A stretch of DNA of 64,000 nt from Polaromonas sp. (GCF_012927455.1 NZ_JABBPE010000015.1:310001-374000), one strand, 5' to 3'; positions 28,767-38,106 are shown, numbered from the stretch's first letter. Numbers and translations are program-made. The notes: generated from the letters alone by a model not told the origin.

Positions 28767-29696
28767 TTAAGGCGAAGGCGTTGCGGTCTTGCTGCTTTTC
28801 TTGTTCCCTGTTTTCGCTGTCCTGAAGGCCTCTGGCGCCTTCTGCTGGCGCACGGCCCCGGCAGCGGCCTGCCGCAGTCCGGCCAGCGCAGGCGCCAGTA
28901 CCGCCATATCCGCGTCTGCCGCATAAACGGCATAAGCCGGGTATAGAAATTCAGGCGCGCCTGGCACGCGGTGCAGCCGTCCATCGCTGATGTGCTGGTG
29001 CACCACGTTTTGCCGGAAATAGCCTGCGCCGCCAACTGCAAGCAGATACTCCAGTCCGAGCGGGCCCAGGCTAGAAGACACGCCGACGCTTGACAGCTCG
29101 GGAAACGCCAGGCTGTGCTGCGCCGCAAACTCGCGGCCCCAGTCCACGTACACATAATCGGCCGCCAGCGGCGCTTGCAGGCCGGGGGACGTGGCGACCA
29201 GCACCAGCTTTTCCTCTATCAGCAGTTCGACCCGCAAACCGGGGCGCTGCCGTGGCGCATAGGCAATGACGATGTCCAGTGTTCCATTGGCCACGCGCTC
29301 AAGCAGATCTTCGGCAATGCCGATCTCGGTGCGCAGCGCCAGGTCGGGCGCGCCACGGCGCATCCAGAGCAGCCAGTCGAGCAGCAAGGGTTGCCAGAGG
29401 CTGATTTCACAGCCGACCATAACCAGCGCGCGGCGCCCGGACGGCACGGCCATCTGCTGGCGGGCACGCTCCCAGACCTGTACCAGCGTCATGGCATGGC
29501 GAAGGAACTGCTCACCCGCCGCAGTCAGCGATGCGCCGGTCTTGTTCCTCACGAAAAGCTGGCGCCCCAGCAACTCCTCCAGCGTCTTCACGCGCGCGCT
29601 GACCGCCGTCTGGGTGACATGCAGCCGCTCTGCAGCCTGGGCAAAGCTGTGGCTTGACACGATCTCAAGAAAGGTACGGGCGAGGTTGATATCCAT
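28767..29696 (-). CDS. LysR-family transcriptional regulator
   Basis: 309 aa. The N-terminal helix-turn-helix (MDINLARTFLEIVSSHSFAQ, AAERLHVTQTAVSARVKTLE) is followed by a periplasmic-binding-like effector domain. The C-terminal 25 residues are Lys/Ser/Thr-rich. It converges on the EmrB-type gene (11-bp gap) and diverges from a small hypothetical gene across about 160 bp that contains a LysR-type box. The target and effector are unknown. Confidence 0.93.
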   Translation of the reverse strand: MDINLARTFLEIVSSHSFAQAAERLHVTQTAVSARVKTLEELLGRQLFVRNKTGASLTAAGEQFLRHAMTLVQVWERARQQMAVPSGRRALVMVGCEISLWQPLLLDWLLWMRRGAPDLALRTEIGIAEDLLERVANGTLDIVIAYAPRQRPGLRVELLIEEKLVLVATSPGLQAPLAADYVYVDWGREFAAQHSLAFPELSSVGVSSSLGPLGLEYLLAVGGAGYFRQNVVHQHISDGRLHRVPGAPEFLYPAYAVYAADADMAVLAPALAGLRQAAAGAVRQQKAPEAFRTAKTGNKKSSKTATPSP

Positions 29697-29738
29697 GTCG
29701 TCGGCTCCCGACTGTAGTCAATTTATAAAACAAAAAAA

Positions 29739-29754
29739 TTGCACTGAAATGCAA
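29739..29754. promoter_or_regulatory. LysR-type binding box
   Basis: TTGCA CTGAAA TGCAA, a perfect 5-bp inverted repeat with the T-N11-A layout, in the divergent space 43 bases upstream of the LysR gene. It lies in an AT-rich stretch. Likely an autoregulatory and target-gene site. Confidence 0.6.
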
Positions 29755-29857
29755 TATAAGTCATTTTACTTTTGTAGTAGTTAACCCTACATTTGCTTCA
29801 TGGCTACTGTTTCGGCAATCTTTCTTCTGCCGTTCGTGCCCTTTGAAAGGAAGCTCC

Positions 29858-30094
29858 ATGACCCGCACCGCACTGTTCGCCGGCCCTGCCGATGCCACCG
29901 CACCGTCCGTAGGCAAACGCAGGTCGCCCGCTTTGTCCCTGGTCCGCAGGGTTTTGAACGCCGCGCAAGCGATCTTTACAGCGCCGGCCGTCGTGCCGGA
30001 TATCAGCAGCGACCAGCGCTTTCCCTGGCTGACTGCTGACATCCGCGGCAATATGAGCGTTCGCGCCCAGCGGCTGATGCGCGCGGACTATTGA
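29858..30094 (+). CDS. Small hypothetical protein divergent from LysR
   Basis: 78 aa, family not recognised. AAAGGAAG lies about 6 bases before the ATG at 29858. The N terminus (MTRTALFAGPADATAPSVGK) is followed by a possible amphipathic helix (LVRRVLNAAQAIF) and an acidic/polar tail. No membrane helix or metal motif. The divergent position and shared LysR box suggest it may be the regulator's target. Four in-frame shadows exist, but this one has the ribosome site. Confidence 0.6.
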   Translation: MTRTALFAGPADATAPSVGKRRSPALSLVRRVLNAAQAIFTAPAVVPDISSDQRFPWLTADIRGNMSVRAQRLMRADY

Positions 30095-30251
30095 GCCCGA
30101 CAGGCTGTGCCTGAGCGGGCGCGGGCCCGTGGGCCGGTCACTGCGCGATTTGTACTGTGGGTCAAACCCCGGGACAGCGCCGGGCGGCAAAACGAGGCAG
30201 GCATCGGGCATCGGACACACCGAAGCCCGGCGGGATTAAGGGCCGGGCGCG

Positions 30252-31253
30252 TCAGTCGGCGCGCGCAGCGGCGGCGATGTCCAGCGAACGCAGCCGCAAG
30301 GCCGGGTCAAAAATGTCGCACACCAGCATGAATTCGTCGGCGTCCGTAGCCTGCGCCAGCGCGTTCAAGCCACGCTTCACCGTCTCGGGGCCGCCTATCA
30401 CCGCGGCGGCCAAAAAGTCGTCAATGGCGGCACGCTCTTGCGGATGGCGCTGCGCCATGAAGTGCGCCACCGGCGGTGGCAGGCCGCTTCGCTGGCCCGT
30501 CAAAATTCCCAGTACGCGCTGGTAAGTGCTGCTGGCCAGGTAGTCTGCCTCCTCGTCGGTGGGCGCCGCAATCAGCGGCACGCCAATCGCCACATGCGGT
30601 TGGGCCAACGTGGCCGAGGGCTGGAAGCGGCTGCGGTACAGCGCAATCGCCTGCAGCAGCAGGCCGGGCGCAAAGTGCGATGCAAAGGCGTAGGGCAGGC
30701 CACGCTCGGCGGCCAGCTGCGCAGAAAACAGGCTGGAACCTAGCAACCAGATTGGCACATTGGTGCCCGCGCCCGGCATGGCAATCAGGCGCTGGCCGGG
30801 CTGCGCCGGGCCCAGCAGGTGCTGCAGCTCTGCGACATCGCGCGGAAAGTCATTTTCAGTTTCTGCCCGATCGCGCCGCAGCGCCCGCATCGTGGCCTGG
30901 TCTGTGCCGGGTGCGCGTCCCAGGCCCAAGTCGATGCGACCCGGGTACAGCTCGGCCAGTGTGCCGAAGGCCTCGGCCACCACCAGCGGCGCGTGGTTGG
31001 GCAGCATGACGCCGCCCGAACCGACGCGGATGCGCTGCGTGCCTCCGGCGATATAGCCCACCAGTACAGCGGTGGCTGAACTGGCAATGCCCGGCATGTT
31101 GTGATGTTCGGCCAGCCAGTAGCGCGCGAAGCCGAGTGACTCGGCATGTTGCGCCGTGCGCAGGGCAAGGGCCAGCGCATCGGCTACCGTGCCGCCTTCG
31201 CGGACGGCTACCAGATCAAGCATGGACAGTGCGATATTTTTTAGTGCTTTCAT
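30252..31253 (-). CDS. Luciferase-like (LLM class) flavin-dependent oxidoreductase
   Basis: 333 aa TIM-barrel of the bacterial luciferase superfamily, MsnO8/YhbW-like branch. Segments: [20 protein letters not shown] at the N terminus, [58 protein letters not shown]. It probably uses reduced flavin; the substrate is unknown. The frame is open to 31400, but the family N terminus begins [14 protein letters not shown] at 31253. No clear ribosome site is seen. Confidence 0.9.
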   Translation of the reverse strand: MKALKNIALSMLDLVAVREGGTVADALALALRTAQHAESLGFARYWLAEHHNMPGIASSATAVLVGYIAGGTQRIRVGSGGVMLPNHAPLVVAEAFGTLAELYPGRIDLGLGRAPGTDQATMRALRRDRAETENDFPRDVAELQHLLGPAQPGQRLIAMPGAGTNVPIWLLGSSLFSAQLAAERGLPYAFASHFAPGLLLQAIALYRSRFQPSATLAQPHVAIGVPLIAAPTDEEADYLASSTYQRVLGILTGQRSGLPPPVAHFMAQRHPQERAAIDDFLAAAVIGGPETVKRGLNALAQATDADEFMLVCDIFDPALRLRSLDIAAAARAD

Positions 31254-31477
31254 GGTATGGATTGTCGTGCGCAGCGCTTGCCCGCGCTGCGGTCGGGGCT
31301 CTGGTGGTGGGTAGTGACCAAAGGCCATGACCCCGTACTGCATACAGAACCACGGGATTTCCCTGCCTTCCCAGGCTGTTGCCGATGGACAGATTTTCAT
31401 GCCATCCGATACACTTTCTCAAACAGTGCGTGGTGCGCCAGACGCATGCGCGAACGTATAAAAATACGGAGACAAAA

Positions 31478-31642
31478 ATGAGATTTTTTCGACTTTCTAT
31501 GATGCCCCGCATCGCGCGCATCGTGATGGATGAAACTGTCGCCTCATACGTGATCAAAAAGCCGCAGGCCAGCGGCCTGACGTGGCTGCTCAACGCTGCG
31601 GCGCTGATCAACGTTGCACAGCGCAGTACGGTGCTGCATTGA
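31478..31642 (+). CDS. Small hypothetical protein (54 aa)
   Basis: Starts MRFFRLSMMPRIARIVMDET and ends AAALINVAQRSTVLH. A GGAG lies 6 bases before the ATG at 31478, and the gene ends 27 bp before the alpha/beta hydrolase gene. Basic N terminus and a moderately hydrophobic C-terminal half. Family not recognised. It may be a leader gene of the hydrolase, or spurious. Confidence 0.5.
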   Translation: MRFFRLSMMPRIARIVMDETVASYVIKKPQASGLTWLLNAAALINVAQRSTVLH

Positions 31643-31669
31643 CCGAGTCAACAAGTTAAGGACACCACC

Positions 31670-32746
31670 ATGATGTTTTTTAAAGCGCTTGCCCGTGCGG
31701 CTTGCAGCGCGGTTTTTTGCCTGATTGGCTCTTCGATATGGGCGGCGGACTTTCCCGTACCTAAAGAAGGCAGTTGGGTCGTGCGTGACTTTCGCTTTCA
31801 CACCGGTGAAACGCTGCCCGAGTTGCGCCTGAACTTCACCACGGTGGGTGAGCCCACCGGCGAGCCGGTGCTGGTGTTGCATGGCACCACCGGCTCAGGC
31901 GCCAGCATGATCACGCCGGGCTTCGGCGGTGAGCTGTTCGGCCCCGGACAAGCGCTGGATGCGCGCCGTTACTACGTCATCCTTCCGGACGCAATTGGCA
32001 CCGGAAAATCCAGTAAACCCTCAGACGGACTGCGCGCCAAATTTCCGCAGTACAACTATGACGACATGGTTGACGCGCAATACCGGCTGGTGAAAGAGCA
32101 TCTGGGCGTCAAGCATCTGCGCTTGGTCATAGGTAACTCGATGGGTGGCATGCAAACCTGGATATGGGGACAGCGCTACCCCGCGTTCATGGACGCGCTG
32201 GTGCCGATGGCCTCGCTGCCTACCGAAATGGCGAGCCGCAACTGGATCATGCGCCGCCTTATCGTCGATTCGATTCGCAACGACCCGGAGTGGATGAACG
32301 GCAACTACACCAAGCAGCCCAAAAGCTTGCAATTCGCTTCGGTGTTCTATGCCTTTGCAAGCAACGGCGGAACGCAGGCGCTTTATAAGGCGGCGCCCAC
32401 GCGCGAGAAGGCCGACCAGTTGCTCAACCAGCGCCTGAACGCGCCGTTCGCTGGCGACGCGAATGACCACCTGTATCAGTGGGATTCCTCGCGCGACTAC
32501 AACCCGTCACCCGGGCTGGAGAAAATTCAGGCGGCGCTGCTTGCCATCAACTCGGCCGATGACGAACGCAACCCGCCGGAGCTGGGCCTGTTGCAAAACG
32601 AGGTCAAGCGCGTGACGAATGGACGCTACGTGATTTTGCTGGCGAGTGAAACCACTGCCGGCCATGGCACAACAGGTCAACAAGCCAAACTCTGGGCGCG
32701 CCACCTTGCGGACTTGTTGCAAAACGCCCCCAAGCTTGGACAGTAA
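31670..32746 (+). CDS. Secreted alpha/beta-fold hydrolase, homoserine acetyltransferase-like
   Basis: 358 aa with an N-terminal signal peptide (ACSAVFCLIGSSIWAA). The alpha/beta-hydrolase fold of the MetX-like branch shows LHGTTGSGAS, the nucleophile elbow GNSMGGMQTW and a likely catalytic His in TAGHGTTG. Export makes a methionine-biosynthesis role unlikely; an esterase is more probable. A double ATG (ATGATG) leaves the start uncertain by one codon. Confidence 0.88.
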   Translation: MMFFKALARAACSAVFCLIGSSIWAADFPVPKEGSWVVRDFRFHTGETLPELRLNFTTVGEPTGEPVLVLHGTTGSGASMITPGFGGELFGPGQALDARRYYVILPDAIGTGKSSKPSDGLRAKFPQYNYDDMVDAQYRLVKEHLGVKHLRLVIGNSMGGMQTWIWGQRYPAFMDALVPMASLPTEMASRNWIMRRLIVDSIRNDPEWMNGNYTKQPKSLQFASVFYAFASNGGTQALYKAAPTREKADQLLNQRLNAPFAGDANDHLYQWDSSRDYNPSPGLEKIQAALLAINSADDERNPPELGLLQNEVKRVTNGRYVILLASETTAGHGTTGQQAKLWARHLADLLQNAPKLGQ

Positions 32747-33153
32747 GCGGAAAGCTTCGGTGCCTTATGCCGGGAGTCACGGATCGGACGGTCACGCTGA
32801 TGACGGCAGACCATTTGGTCAGCGCCTTCAATACCAGCGCCAATCCCGGCATGCTGTTGCCCGGCTGTCGACGGCTGCTCAAAAGCGAAGTCTTGCAAGC
32901 AAGCGCTGGTGAATTAACGCTGTAATCTTTTTCTCAATGGCCGCTACAAGACGCCAGGAGCCTTCATTGGCCCCGTGCGCGGACACTCAATCGTGGGATC
33001 GTCCTACAGCGCGCGCTGAACTTCTCGGATAGATTGAAGGTTGATCCTGTTGTCCGTGGCAGGAATAATTTTCAAGCAACTCACGGACGGGCAGGAAGCA
33101 GCTGCCTACGTACCCTTGTGTACGTATTTTTCTCTCACTCAATAAGGATTACG
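32747..33153. other. Intergenic region with short unassigned frame and leader hairpin
   Basis: 407 bp. From 32767 to 32925 a 52-codon open frame reads MPGVTDRTVTLMTADHLVSA and ends AGELTL; it has no ribosome site, and I do not recognise it. It may be a gene remnant. The right end holds a terminator-like hairpin at 33107-33131. Confidence 0.4.
33107..33131 (+). terminator. Terminator-like hairpin in the leader of the collagen-like gene
   Basis: TACGTAC loop GTACGTA, a perfect 7-bp stem, followed by TTTTT. It ends 22 bases before the ATG at 33154. It could stop read-through from the left or act as an attenuator. Confidence 0.55.
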
Positions 33154-33507
33154 ATGAAATATTCATTACTGTTGGCCGCAATGGTCGCGATGCTGGGTCT
33201 TACCGCTTGTGAAAAAACGGTCACCACGCCTGCACCGGTTGTGACGGTTCCCGGTCCCGCTGGCGCAACGGGTGCTACTGGATCTTCTGGTTCTACCGGG
33301 GCTACTGGTGATACCGGTGCCGGTGTGGCCGTACCTGGCCCAACTGGCGCCACAGGATCTAGCGGCGCCACCGGATCGACTGGCGCCACGGGATCCACCG
33401 GTTCTACCGGCGCCACCGGATCGACTGGCGCAATGGGTACAGACGGCAGCAAAGGTGAACCCGGAAAAACTGGCGACACAGTGATTGTTGTCCCTCCTGC
33501 GAAGTAA
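33154..33507 (+). CDS. Small collagen-like lipoprotein
   Basis: 117 aa. Lipoprotein signal [19 protein letters not shown] (lipobox LTAC, C19) is followed by about 25 Gly-X-Y triplets, mostly GAT and GST (as [19 protein letters not shown]), ending [17 protein letters not shown]. Collagen-like bacterial proteins form triple helices on the cell surface. AAGGAT lies 4 bases before the ATG at 33154; the longer frame to 33034 has no site. A strong terminator follows. The triplets are encoded by near-tandem DNA repeats. Confidence 0.85.
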   Translation: MKYSLLLAAMVAMLGLTACEKTVTTPAPVVTVPGPAGATGATGSSGSTGATGDTGAGVAVPGPTGATGSSGATGSTGATGSTGSTGATGSTGAMGTDGSKGEPGKTGDTVIVVPPAK

Positions 33508-33593
33508 GTTCTTATCGCGCAGCAGGAGCGCATAGAGTGTCCGGGTTGGCCTAGACGTCCAGGACACTGCCGCTAAATTCTGCAATTGTCTTC

Positions 33594-33640
33594 AATTGGT
33601 GAAAGCCGCTTCGTGGCTTTCACCAATTTGCTTTTTACGG
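33594..33640 (+). terminator. Intrinsic terminator
   Basis: A 14-bp perfect stem AATTGGTGAAAGCC / GGCTTTCACCAATT with the loop GCTTCGT, then TTGCTTTTT. It ends the collagen-like gene. The stem is also followed by U-rich sequence on the other strand only weakly, so it is mainly rightward. Confidence 0.85.
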
Positions 33641-33659
33641 CTATCAATCTCTCACTTCT

Positions 33660-34754
33660 CTATAGTTTCAAAGGCTGTGCGTAGCCCGTCATTTCCAGAT
33701 AGCCGCTGCCGACGCGCTTGCCGTTGCTGTCAATCAACTCACTCAGGCCTTCCCAGTAAATCGCACCAGTAGAGTTACGGCTGTCCAGTTCCTGGTTGTC
33801 TATCAGGGCTCTGACGGTGTAAAAATCGGCGGGCGTGCGAACTATCCATTCCACCGGGTAGCTGGCTTGGCTTAGCGGGCTTTTCCAGCGGCGCACCGGT
33901 TTGAAAATCACCTCACCACGGTTGAAGATATAGAGCTCGTTTTTCGATGATCTGAATGAACCCCCGTCCCAGAGCGCGTTGCTATCCTTGTCGCGCAGCC
34001 GAAAGGCCGTCAATGCACTGCCGTCATCCAGATTCATGCCCATCCAGTCCCAGCCGGTTGCGTCGGGGTGCAACACCTGTTCACTCCACTCATGGTCCAG
34101 CCAGGCCTTGCCGCTGACCTCATAACTTTGCCCCTTGATTTGCAGTGTGCCGCGAGCGGCCAGCTGTGGGGCGCTGTAGTAGTAACTCGCCTGTTTTTCT
34201 TCTGGCCCTTTGCGTGACAGGCCTTGTTTGCCCTGCAGCACAACGGGCTGCGTTTCATCAAATTGGAGCTTGAGGCCAAAGTCGGTGGCAGGCAGCTCAG
34301 CCGTATAGCGCCGTCCTTGCGCTTGCAGCAACCAATCACGCAGCTTGACGCCCATATCCTGCTCACTGGCAGAAGCCACGCCGAAGCCATCGCGCGCAAT
34401 GCGCTGGTCATGCCAGAGTTTCTTGCCCTGCACATCGGTGATGGCGGCATGCGCAAAGAGCAGTTGCCTGGCGGCGAATTTTGAGGTCATGCCTTGCGTG
34501 GCATCGACTCTTGAGCGAAAAAATGTCAGCTGAAAACCAAACAGACGGTTGCCCGACATGGCTTGACCGGTGATGTACCACCACTCGGTGCGAAAGTCGG
34601 GATGCGATCCCCTGTCACGCGGGAAGACCAGTGCCTTTGAGGGCAGGGCGTTGGCGTGGTCGTGCCATTCGGCCAGCCCCGCCGCTACGCCGCCCATTAA
34701 CAAGCGACGGCGCAGCAAGCTATGGGGCTTGGGCTGAAACTGTGGCAGAAGCAT
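33660..34754 (-). CDS. AttH/CrtC-like (carotenoid 1,2-hydratase superfamily) protein
   Basis: 364 aa. A basic N terminus (RRRLLMGGVAAGLA) looks like a Tat-type signal. Two lipocalin-like barrels follow: FRTEWWYITGQAM with LTFFRSRVDAT, and KAWLDHEWSEQVL with GWDWMGMNLDDGSALTAF. The family is predicted to bind hydrophobic molecules and often lies next to an FtsX-type permease and a LolD-type ATPase. Here both are on the same strand (35445-38045 and 39919-40566), so I infer a lipid-handling partner of that transporter. It is not evidence for carotenoid synthesis. Confidence 0.85.
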   Translation of the reverse strand: MLLPQFQPKPHSLLRRRLLMGGVAAGLAEWHDHANALPSKALVFPRDRGSHPDFRTEWWYITGQAMSGNRLFGFQLTFFRSRVDATQGMTSKFAARQLLFAHAAITDVQGKKLWHDQRIARDGFGVASASEQDMGVKLRDWLLQAQGRRYTAELPATDFGLKLQFDETQPVVLQGKQGLSRKGPEEKQASYYYSAPQLAARGTLQIKGQSYEVSGKAWLDHEWSEQVLHPDATGWDWMGMNLDDGSALTAFRLRDKDSNALWDGGSFRSSKNELYIFNRGEVIFKPVRRWKSPLSQASYPVEWIVRTPADFYTVRALIDNQELDSRNSTGAIYWEGLSELIDSNGKRVGSGYLEMTGYAQPLKL

Positions 34755-35079
34755 CTGCTGGATTCTCAGTTAAAAACCTCAAGCCCGCTGCCTGATCTGC
34801 ATCAAAGTCTTATCGAGCGGTTAGCCAATGGAACCAAAAGCCTGGACAACTGAAAAAACCGTACCATGCACCATTTTTACGAGGCGATCGAGGAATCGCA
34901 TTCGCTATGCTGGAAATCTGGTGATGTCGAGCAGCTGCCATGACGCCAATTCATGCAGTCAGGCTGCCGATCAGGAAACATGAGATTACACAGGTTGTAC
35001 GAGAGACGCCGCACCGGCGCTGTTTTTGAGAACCTGCGAGTTGAAAAGACGTGATGGGTGACGATGGTTAAAAACCAGT
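34755..35079. other. Intergenic region, no gene recognised
   Basis: About 325 bp upstream of the AttH-like gene and downstream of the small hypothetical gene. Its base composition is lower in GC than the neighbours. No supportable frame or clear promoter was found. Confidence 0.45.
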
Positions 35080-35370
35080 TCACCGAAAAGTACTTCTGAA
35101 AACCACCTCACCGCTGGGTATGTGTACCACCCGCACTTCCTGTCGTGTCGGGTCGGCGACGCTTTTGACCGCCACGGCGACGGCCAGTGAAGCGTCCGCG
35201 TAGAGATGTGAGAAGGTGGGGGGAGGCAACAGGCTACCCGTCAAGGGGTCCCTGCTTTCAATACGGTAATTGTGGGGAGGCGCGTTAGCGTAAGCCATGA
35301 TGAAGCCCTCGTCGTAGTGGACCTTCATGGTACGGGCCGTATGTGGCCTCGCGATGACAATCTGCGTCAT
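35080..35370 (-). CDS. Small hypothetical protein
   Basis: 96 aa starting MTQIVIARPHTARTMKVHYD. It has a plausible amino-acid makeup (HLYADASLAVAVAVKSVAD, VRVVHIPSGEVVFRSTFR), with regular strand-like hydrophobic spacing towards the end. The end has a FlaG-like look (LAVAV then VVHIPSGEVV), but the match is too short to rely on. No ribosome site lies before 35370; the ATG at 35325 is an alternative. Family not recognised with confidence. Confidence 0.5.
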   Translation of the reverse strand: MTQIVIARPHTARTMKVHYDEGFIMAYANAPPHNYRIESRDPLTGSLLPPPTFSHLYADASLAVAVAVKSVADPTRQEVRVVHIPSGEVVFRSTFR

Positions 35371-35444
35371 AAAATGTGACTGATGTAAGTAAAAAAGTAT
35401 TTGCTGCGGTGCAGCAGAGCTGTCTCTTTCTTGCCGTCGCTTGC

Positions 35445-38045
35445 CTACCAGTCTTCCTTCACCGCCAGCACCGCATCCTTGCCCGCCGCCGCGCGCCCGG
35501 CCAGCCAGGCGGTCAGGGTGCCGGCCACCATCACAGCGGCGCACAGTGCCAACAGGCGAAGCCAAGGCACCTGCAGGTCCATGGTCCAGTGAAAGCTTTG
35601 TGGATTGACCACATGCACCAGCACCGCGGAAACGGCCAAACCCAGGCCCAGGCCGGCCAAAGCGCCTATCACCGTCCAGGCCGCGCCTTCACCCGCCACC
35701 ACGCTGAGGATCTGCCGCCGCGTCAGGCCCAGGTGCGCCAACAAGCCAAATTCCTTGCGGCGCGCCAGCACCTGCGCGCTGAAACTGGCGGCCACGCCAA
35801 ACAGCCCAATCGCAATCGCCACGCCCTGCAGCCAGTAGGTCACGGCAAAGCTGCGGTCAAAAATTTTCAGGGAGTTGGCACGTATCTGGCTGACCGAGGC
35901 CATCTCCAGCAGCGCACCGCCGCCCGACTGCTGTTCGGCCAGGCCGCGTATCGCTTGTTGCACCTGGGCATCCGGGGCAGTGCCGTTCAGCCACAGCGCC
36001 AGATCGTTGACGCGCTGGTCGCCGGTCAGCTGTTCAAAGTCGCGTTGCGCGATGGTGATGGCACCAAACTGGCGGGCATAGTCGCGCCACACCCCGGCGA
36101 CGAAAAACACCGGGGCTGATGTTGGGTTGCTCTGTGCTATCAAATCAGGAGCTGCTTGCGCCCTTCCTGATTGGGCTAGAGCACTAAAAGCTTGTGAAAT
36201 TGGTTGAAAAACGCTGCCCGGCCGGGCGCCATACAGATCCACCATTGCTTCGCTGACGTAGATGGCGACGTGGCCCGGTGGCACGGGCAGCGCAGCGCCG
36301 ACCAGCGGCAGGGAATTGGCCGGGTCATCGATGGGGCGTGCAATCAGCGTGACAGCTGGTTTTTCAGGGTCCAACAGCAACTGCGTGCTGCGCAAACCGC
36401 TTACGCGCGCCACACCCGGCACGCCGCTTAACGCTTTGACAAACTCGGGCGAAAAATACGCCGTGTCGCTGGCCGCGCTGCCCAGCGCGGTGCGCACGTA
36501 CAGGTCGGCGGGCAGCACCACGTCGAGCCAATGCGTGACTGAATCGCGAAAACTTGCCACCATCACGGTCAGCGCCACGGCCAGACTCAGCGATGCCACC
36601 ACGCCGCTGACGGCGACTGCCGCGCTTTCGCGCACCCTGCGCGCGCGCTCCACCGCCAGCAGAGGCAGCAGACGCTGCGCGACCCAGGGGCTGAGCCGGT
36701 CGTACAGCAGCGCAATCAGCCAGGGCAGCGCCGTGATGCCGCCCACCAACAGCAGCCCGACTGCCAAATAAGCCGCCAGCGGGATGCCAAATACCGGCGG
36801 AAGCAGCGCCAGCAGGGCGCCAGCAGCTATCAAAACAATACTAAGCCAGCGCGCCGTAGCGGCGCCCGTGGCCAGGCCCAAGCCTTTGAGGGTTTGCGCA
36901 GGTGGCAGCTTTTGCGCCGCCCGCGCCGGCCACCAGCCGCCGACGCCCGCTGCCGCCACACCTAGCGCGCCATACGTCAACGCAGACCAACCACTCCACT
37001 GCAGCGTAGGCGCGACGCCAGCAAAGTAGCCGCCGCCCAGGTCACCGCCGAGCAGTCGAAGCGCCAGCGCCGCCAGCGCGGTTCCCAGCGCAATGCCGGC
37101 CACACTGCCGATCAGCCCCAGCCCAAGCGATTCGATCAGCACCAGTTGCAGCCGCTCGCGCCCGGTCAGGCCCAGCACGCCGAGCAGCGCAAACTGCTGC
37201 GCCCGCTTGGCCACGCTGAGCGACAGCACCGAAAACACCAGGAACGCGCCAGTGAAGAGCGCCACCAGCGCCAGCACCGTGAGGTTGACGCGGTAGGCGC
37301 GCGACAGGTTGCTGACGCGCTCGGCCGCATCGCCGGGCGCGCTGGCGCTGATATTGGGCGGCAGTTGCAGCGCGGCAATGAAGCTGCGCGCATCGCTGCC
37401 GGGCTTGAGCCGCACATCTATGCGCGACAGTTCGCCAGCCTTGCCAAACAGCTCCTGCACGGCTGCAATGTCCATCACGGCGAGCGGGCCGCCGCCTGCG
37501 CTCACCGTGCCGGCGACCGTCACGGGGAGCAGTTGCAGACCGCTTTGCAGGCGCAGCTTGGGCGCAGTGAGCAACTGCCGGGCGGCCGGGTTCAGAAACA
37601 CCGTGCCGGGCGCAAAGATCGCCAGGCGATCGCTGGTAGCAGCCGGAACCGGCATCAGCGCCGGCGCAATAGACGCCACCGCCAGCACATCGACGCCTAT
37701 GATGCGCAGCGGCTGGCGTGCTGGCTGTTCAATTGGTGAAGACTGGTCGGTCAGCGCGTACGTCGAGATTTCAAGCACCGGGCTGGCGAGCGCAACCAGC
37801 GGGTGATTGGCCACGCGTGCATACACCGCTTCGTCAAAGTTGCCTTGCACGGCGCGCAGTTCCAGATCGGGCTGGCCGTTAACGGCGCGCACCGCCTGCG
37901 AAAACTCGCTGAGTGCCGACGCGTTGATCAGCTGCACCGAAAACGCCAGTGCCACGCCCAGCATCACGGCCACCACGGCGGCAGCGTTGCGCCAGGGGTG
38001 ATGGCGAAGCTCTTGCCAGGAAAAAGTACGGAGTAGAGCGCGCAT
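35445..38045 (-). CDS. FtsX-family ABC transporter permease (8-10 helices)
   Basis: 866 aa. Membrane helix near residue 20 (NAAAVVAVMLGVALAFSVQL), a large periplasmic domain, then FtsX domains near residues 260-400 and 740-860 with LFTGAFLVFSVLSLSVAKRA and LGLTRRQILSVVAGEGAAWT. MacB/LolE-like mechanotransmission; it likely extracts or inserts lipids with the LolD-like ATPase at 39919-40566 and the AttH-like protein. A family A repeat is in frame at about residues 620-637 (ALAQSGRAQAAPDLIAQ) and a half copy near residue 402. Confidence 0.88.
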   Translation of the reverse strand: MRALLRTFSWQELRHHPWRNAAAVVAVMLGVALAFSVQLINASALSEFSQAVRAVNGQPDLELRAVQGNFDEAVYARVANHPLVALASPVLEISTYALTDQSSPIEQPARQPLRIIGVDVLAVASIAPALMPVPAATSDRLAIFAPGTVFLNPAARQLLTAPKLRLQSGLQLLPVTVAGTVSAGGGPLAVMDIAAVQELFGKAGELSRIDVRLKPGSDARSFIAALQLPPNISASAPGDAAERVSNLSRAYRVNLTVLALVALFTGAFLVFSVLSLSVAKRAQQFALLGVLGLTGRERLQLVLIESLGLGLIGSVAGIALGTALAALALRLLGGDLGGGYFAGVAPTLQWSGWSALTYGALGVAAAGVGGWWPARAAQKLPPAQTLKGLGLATGAATARWLSIVLIAAGALLALLPPVFGIPLAAYLAVGLLLVGGITALPWLIALLYDRLSPWVAQRLLPLLAVERARRVRESAAVAVSGVVASLSLAVALTVMVASFRDSVTHWLDVVLPADLYVRTALGSAASDTAYFSPEFVKALSGVPGVARVSGLRSTQLLLDPEKPAVTLIARPIDDPANSLPLVGAALPVPPGHVAIYVSEAMVDLYGARPGSVFQPISQAFSALAQSGRAQAAPDLIAQSNPTSAPVFFVAGVWRDYARQFGAITIAQRDFEQLTGDQRVNDLALWLNGTAPDAQVQQAIRGLAEQQSGGGALLEMASVSQIRANSLKIFDRSFAVTYWLQGVAIAIGLFGVAASFSAQVLARRKEFGLLAHLGLTRRQILSVVAGEGAAWTVIGALAGLGLGLAVSAVLVHVVNPQSFHWTMDLQVPWLRLLALCAAVMVAGTLTAWLAGRAAAGKDAVLAVKEDW
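36136..36185 (+). repeat. Family A repeat copy inside the permease gene
   Basis: GCTATCAAATCAGGAGCTGC then TTGCGCCCTTCCTGATTGGG and CTAGAGC. Well conserved. In frame in the second periplasmic region. Confidence 0.88.
36820..36843 (+). repeat. Family A repeat, half copy inside the permease gene
   Basis: CCAGCAGCTATCAAAACAAT ACTA. Only the first arm is kept; the second arm is missing. Confidence 0.5.
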
Positions 38046-38106
38046 ACAGACATTGTGCAGCGCGGTCGATCTCCCTTGTGCAATAGGCTAAGGCAAAATC
38101 TTCAGC

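Noticed and set aside
33154-33507. CRISPR-like array in the repeated DNA of the collagen-like gene
   Set aside because: The short repeats keep a 9-base codon phase, are translated as Gly-X-Y triplets and have no unique spacers.
33660-34754. Carotenoid synthesis gene (crtC)
   Set aside because: Only the general AttH/CrtC-like fold is seen, with no other carotenoid genes in the window; the link to an FtsX-type permease and LolD-like ATPase fits better.
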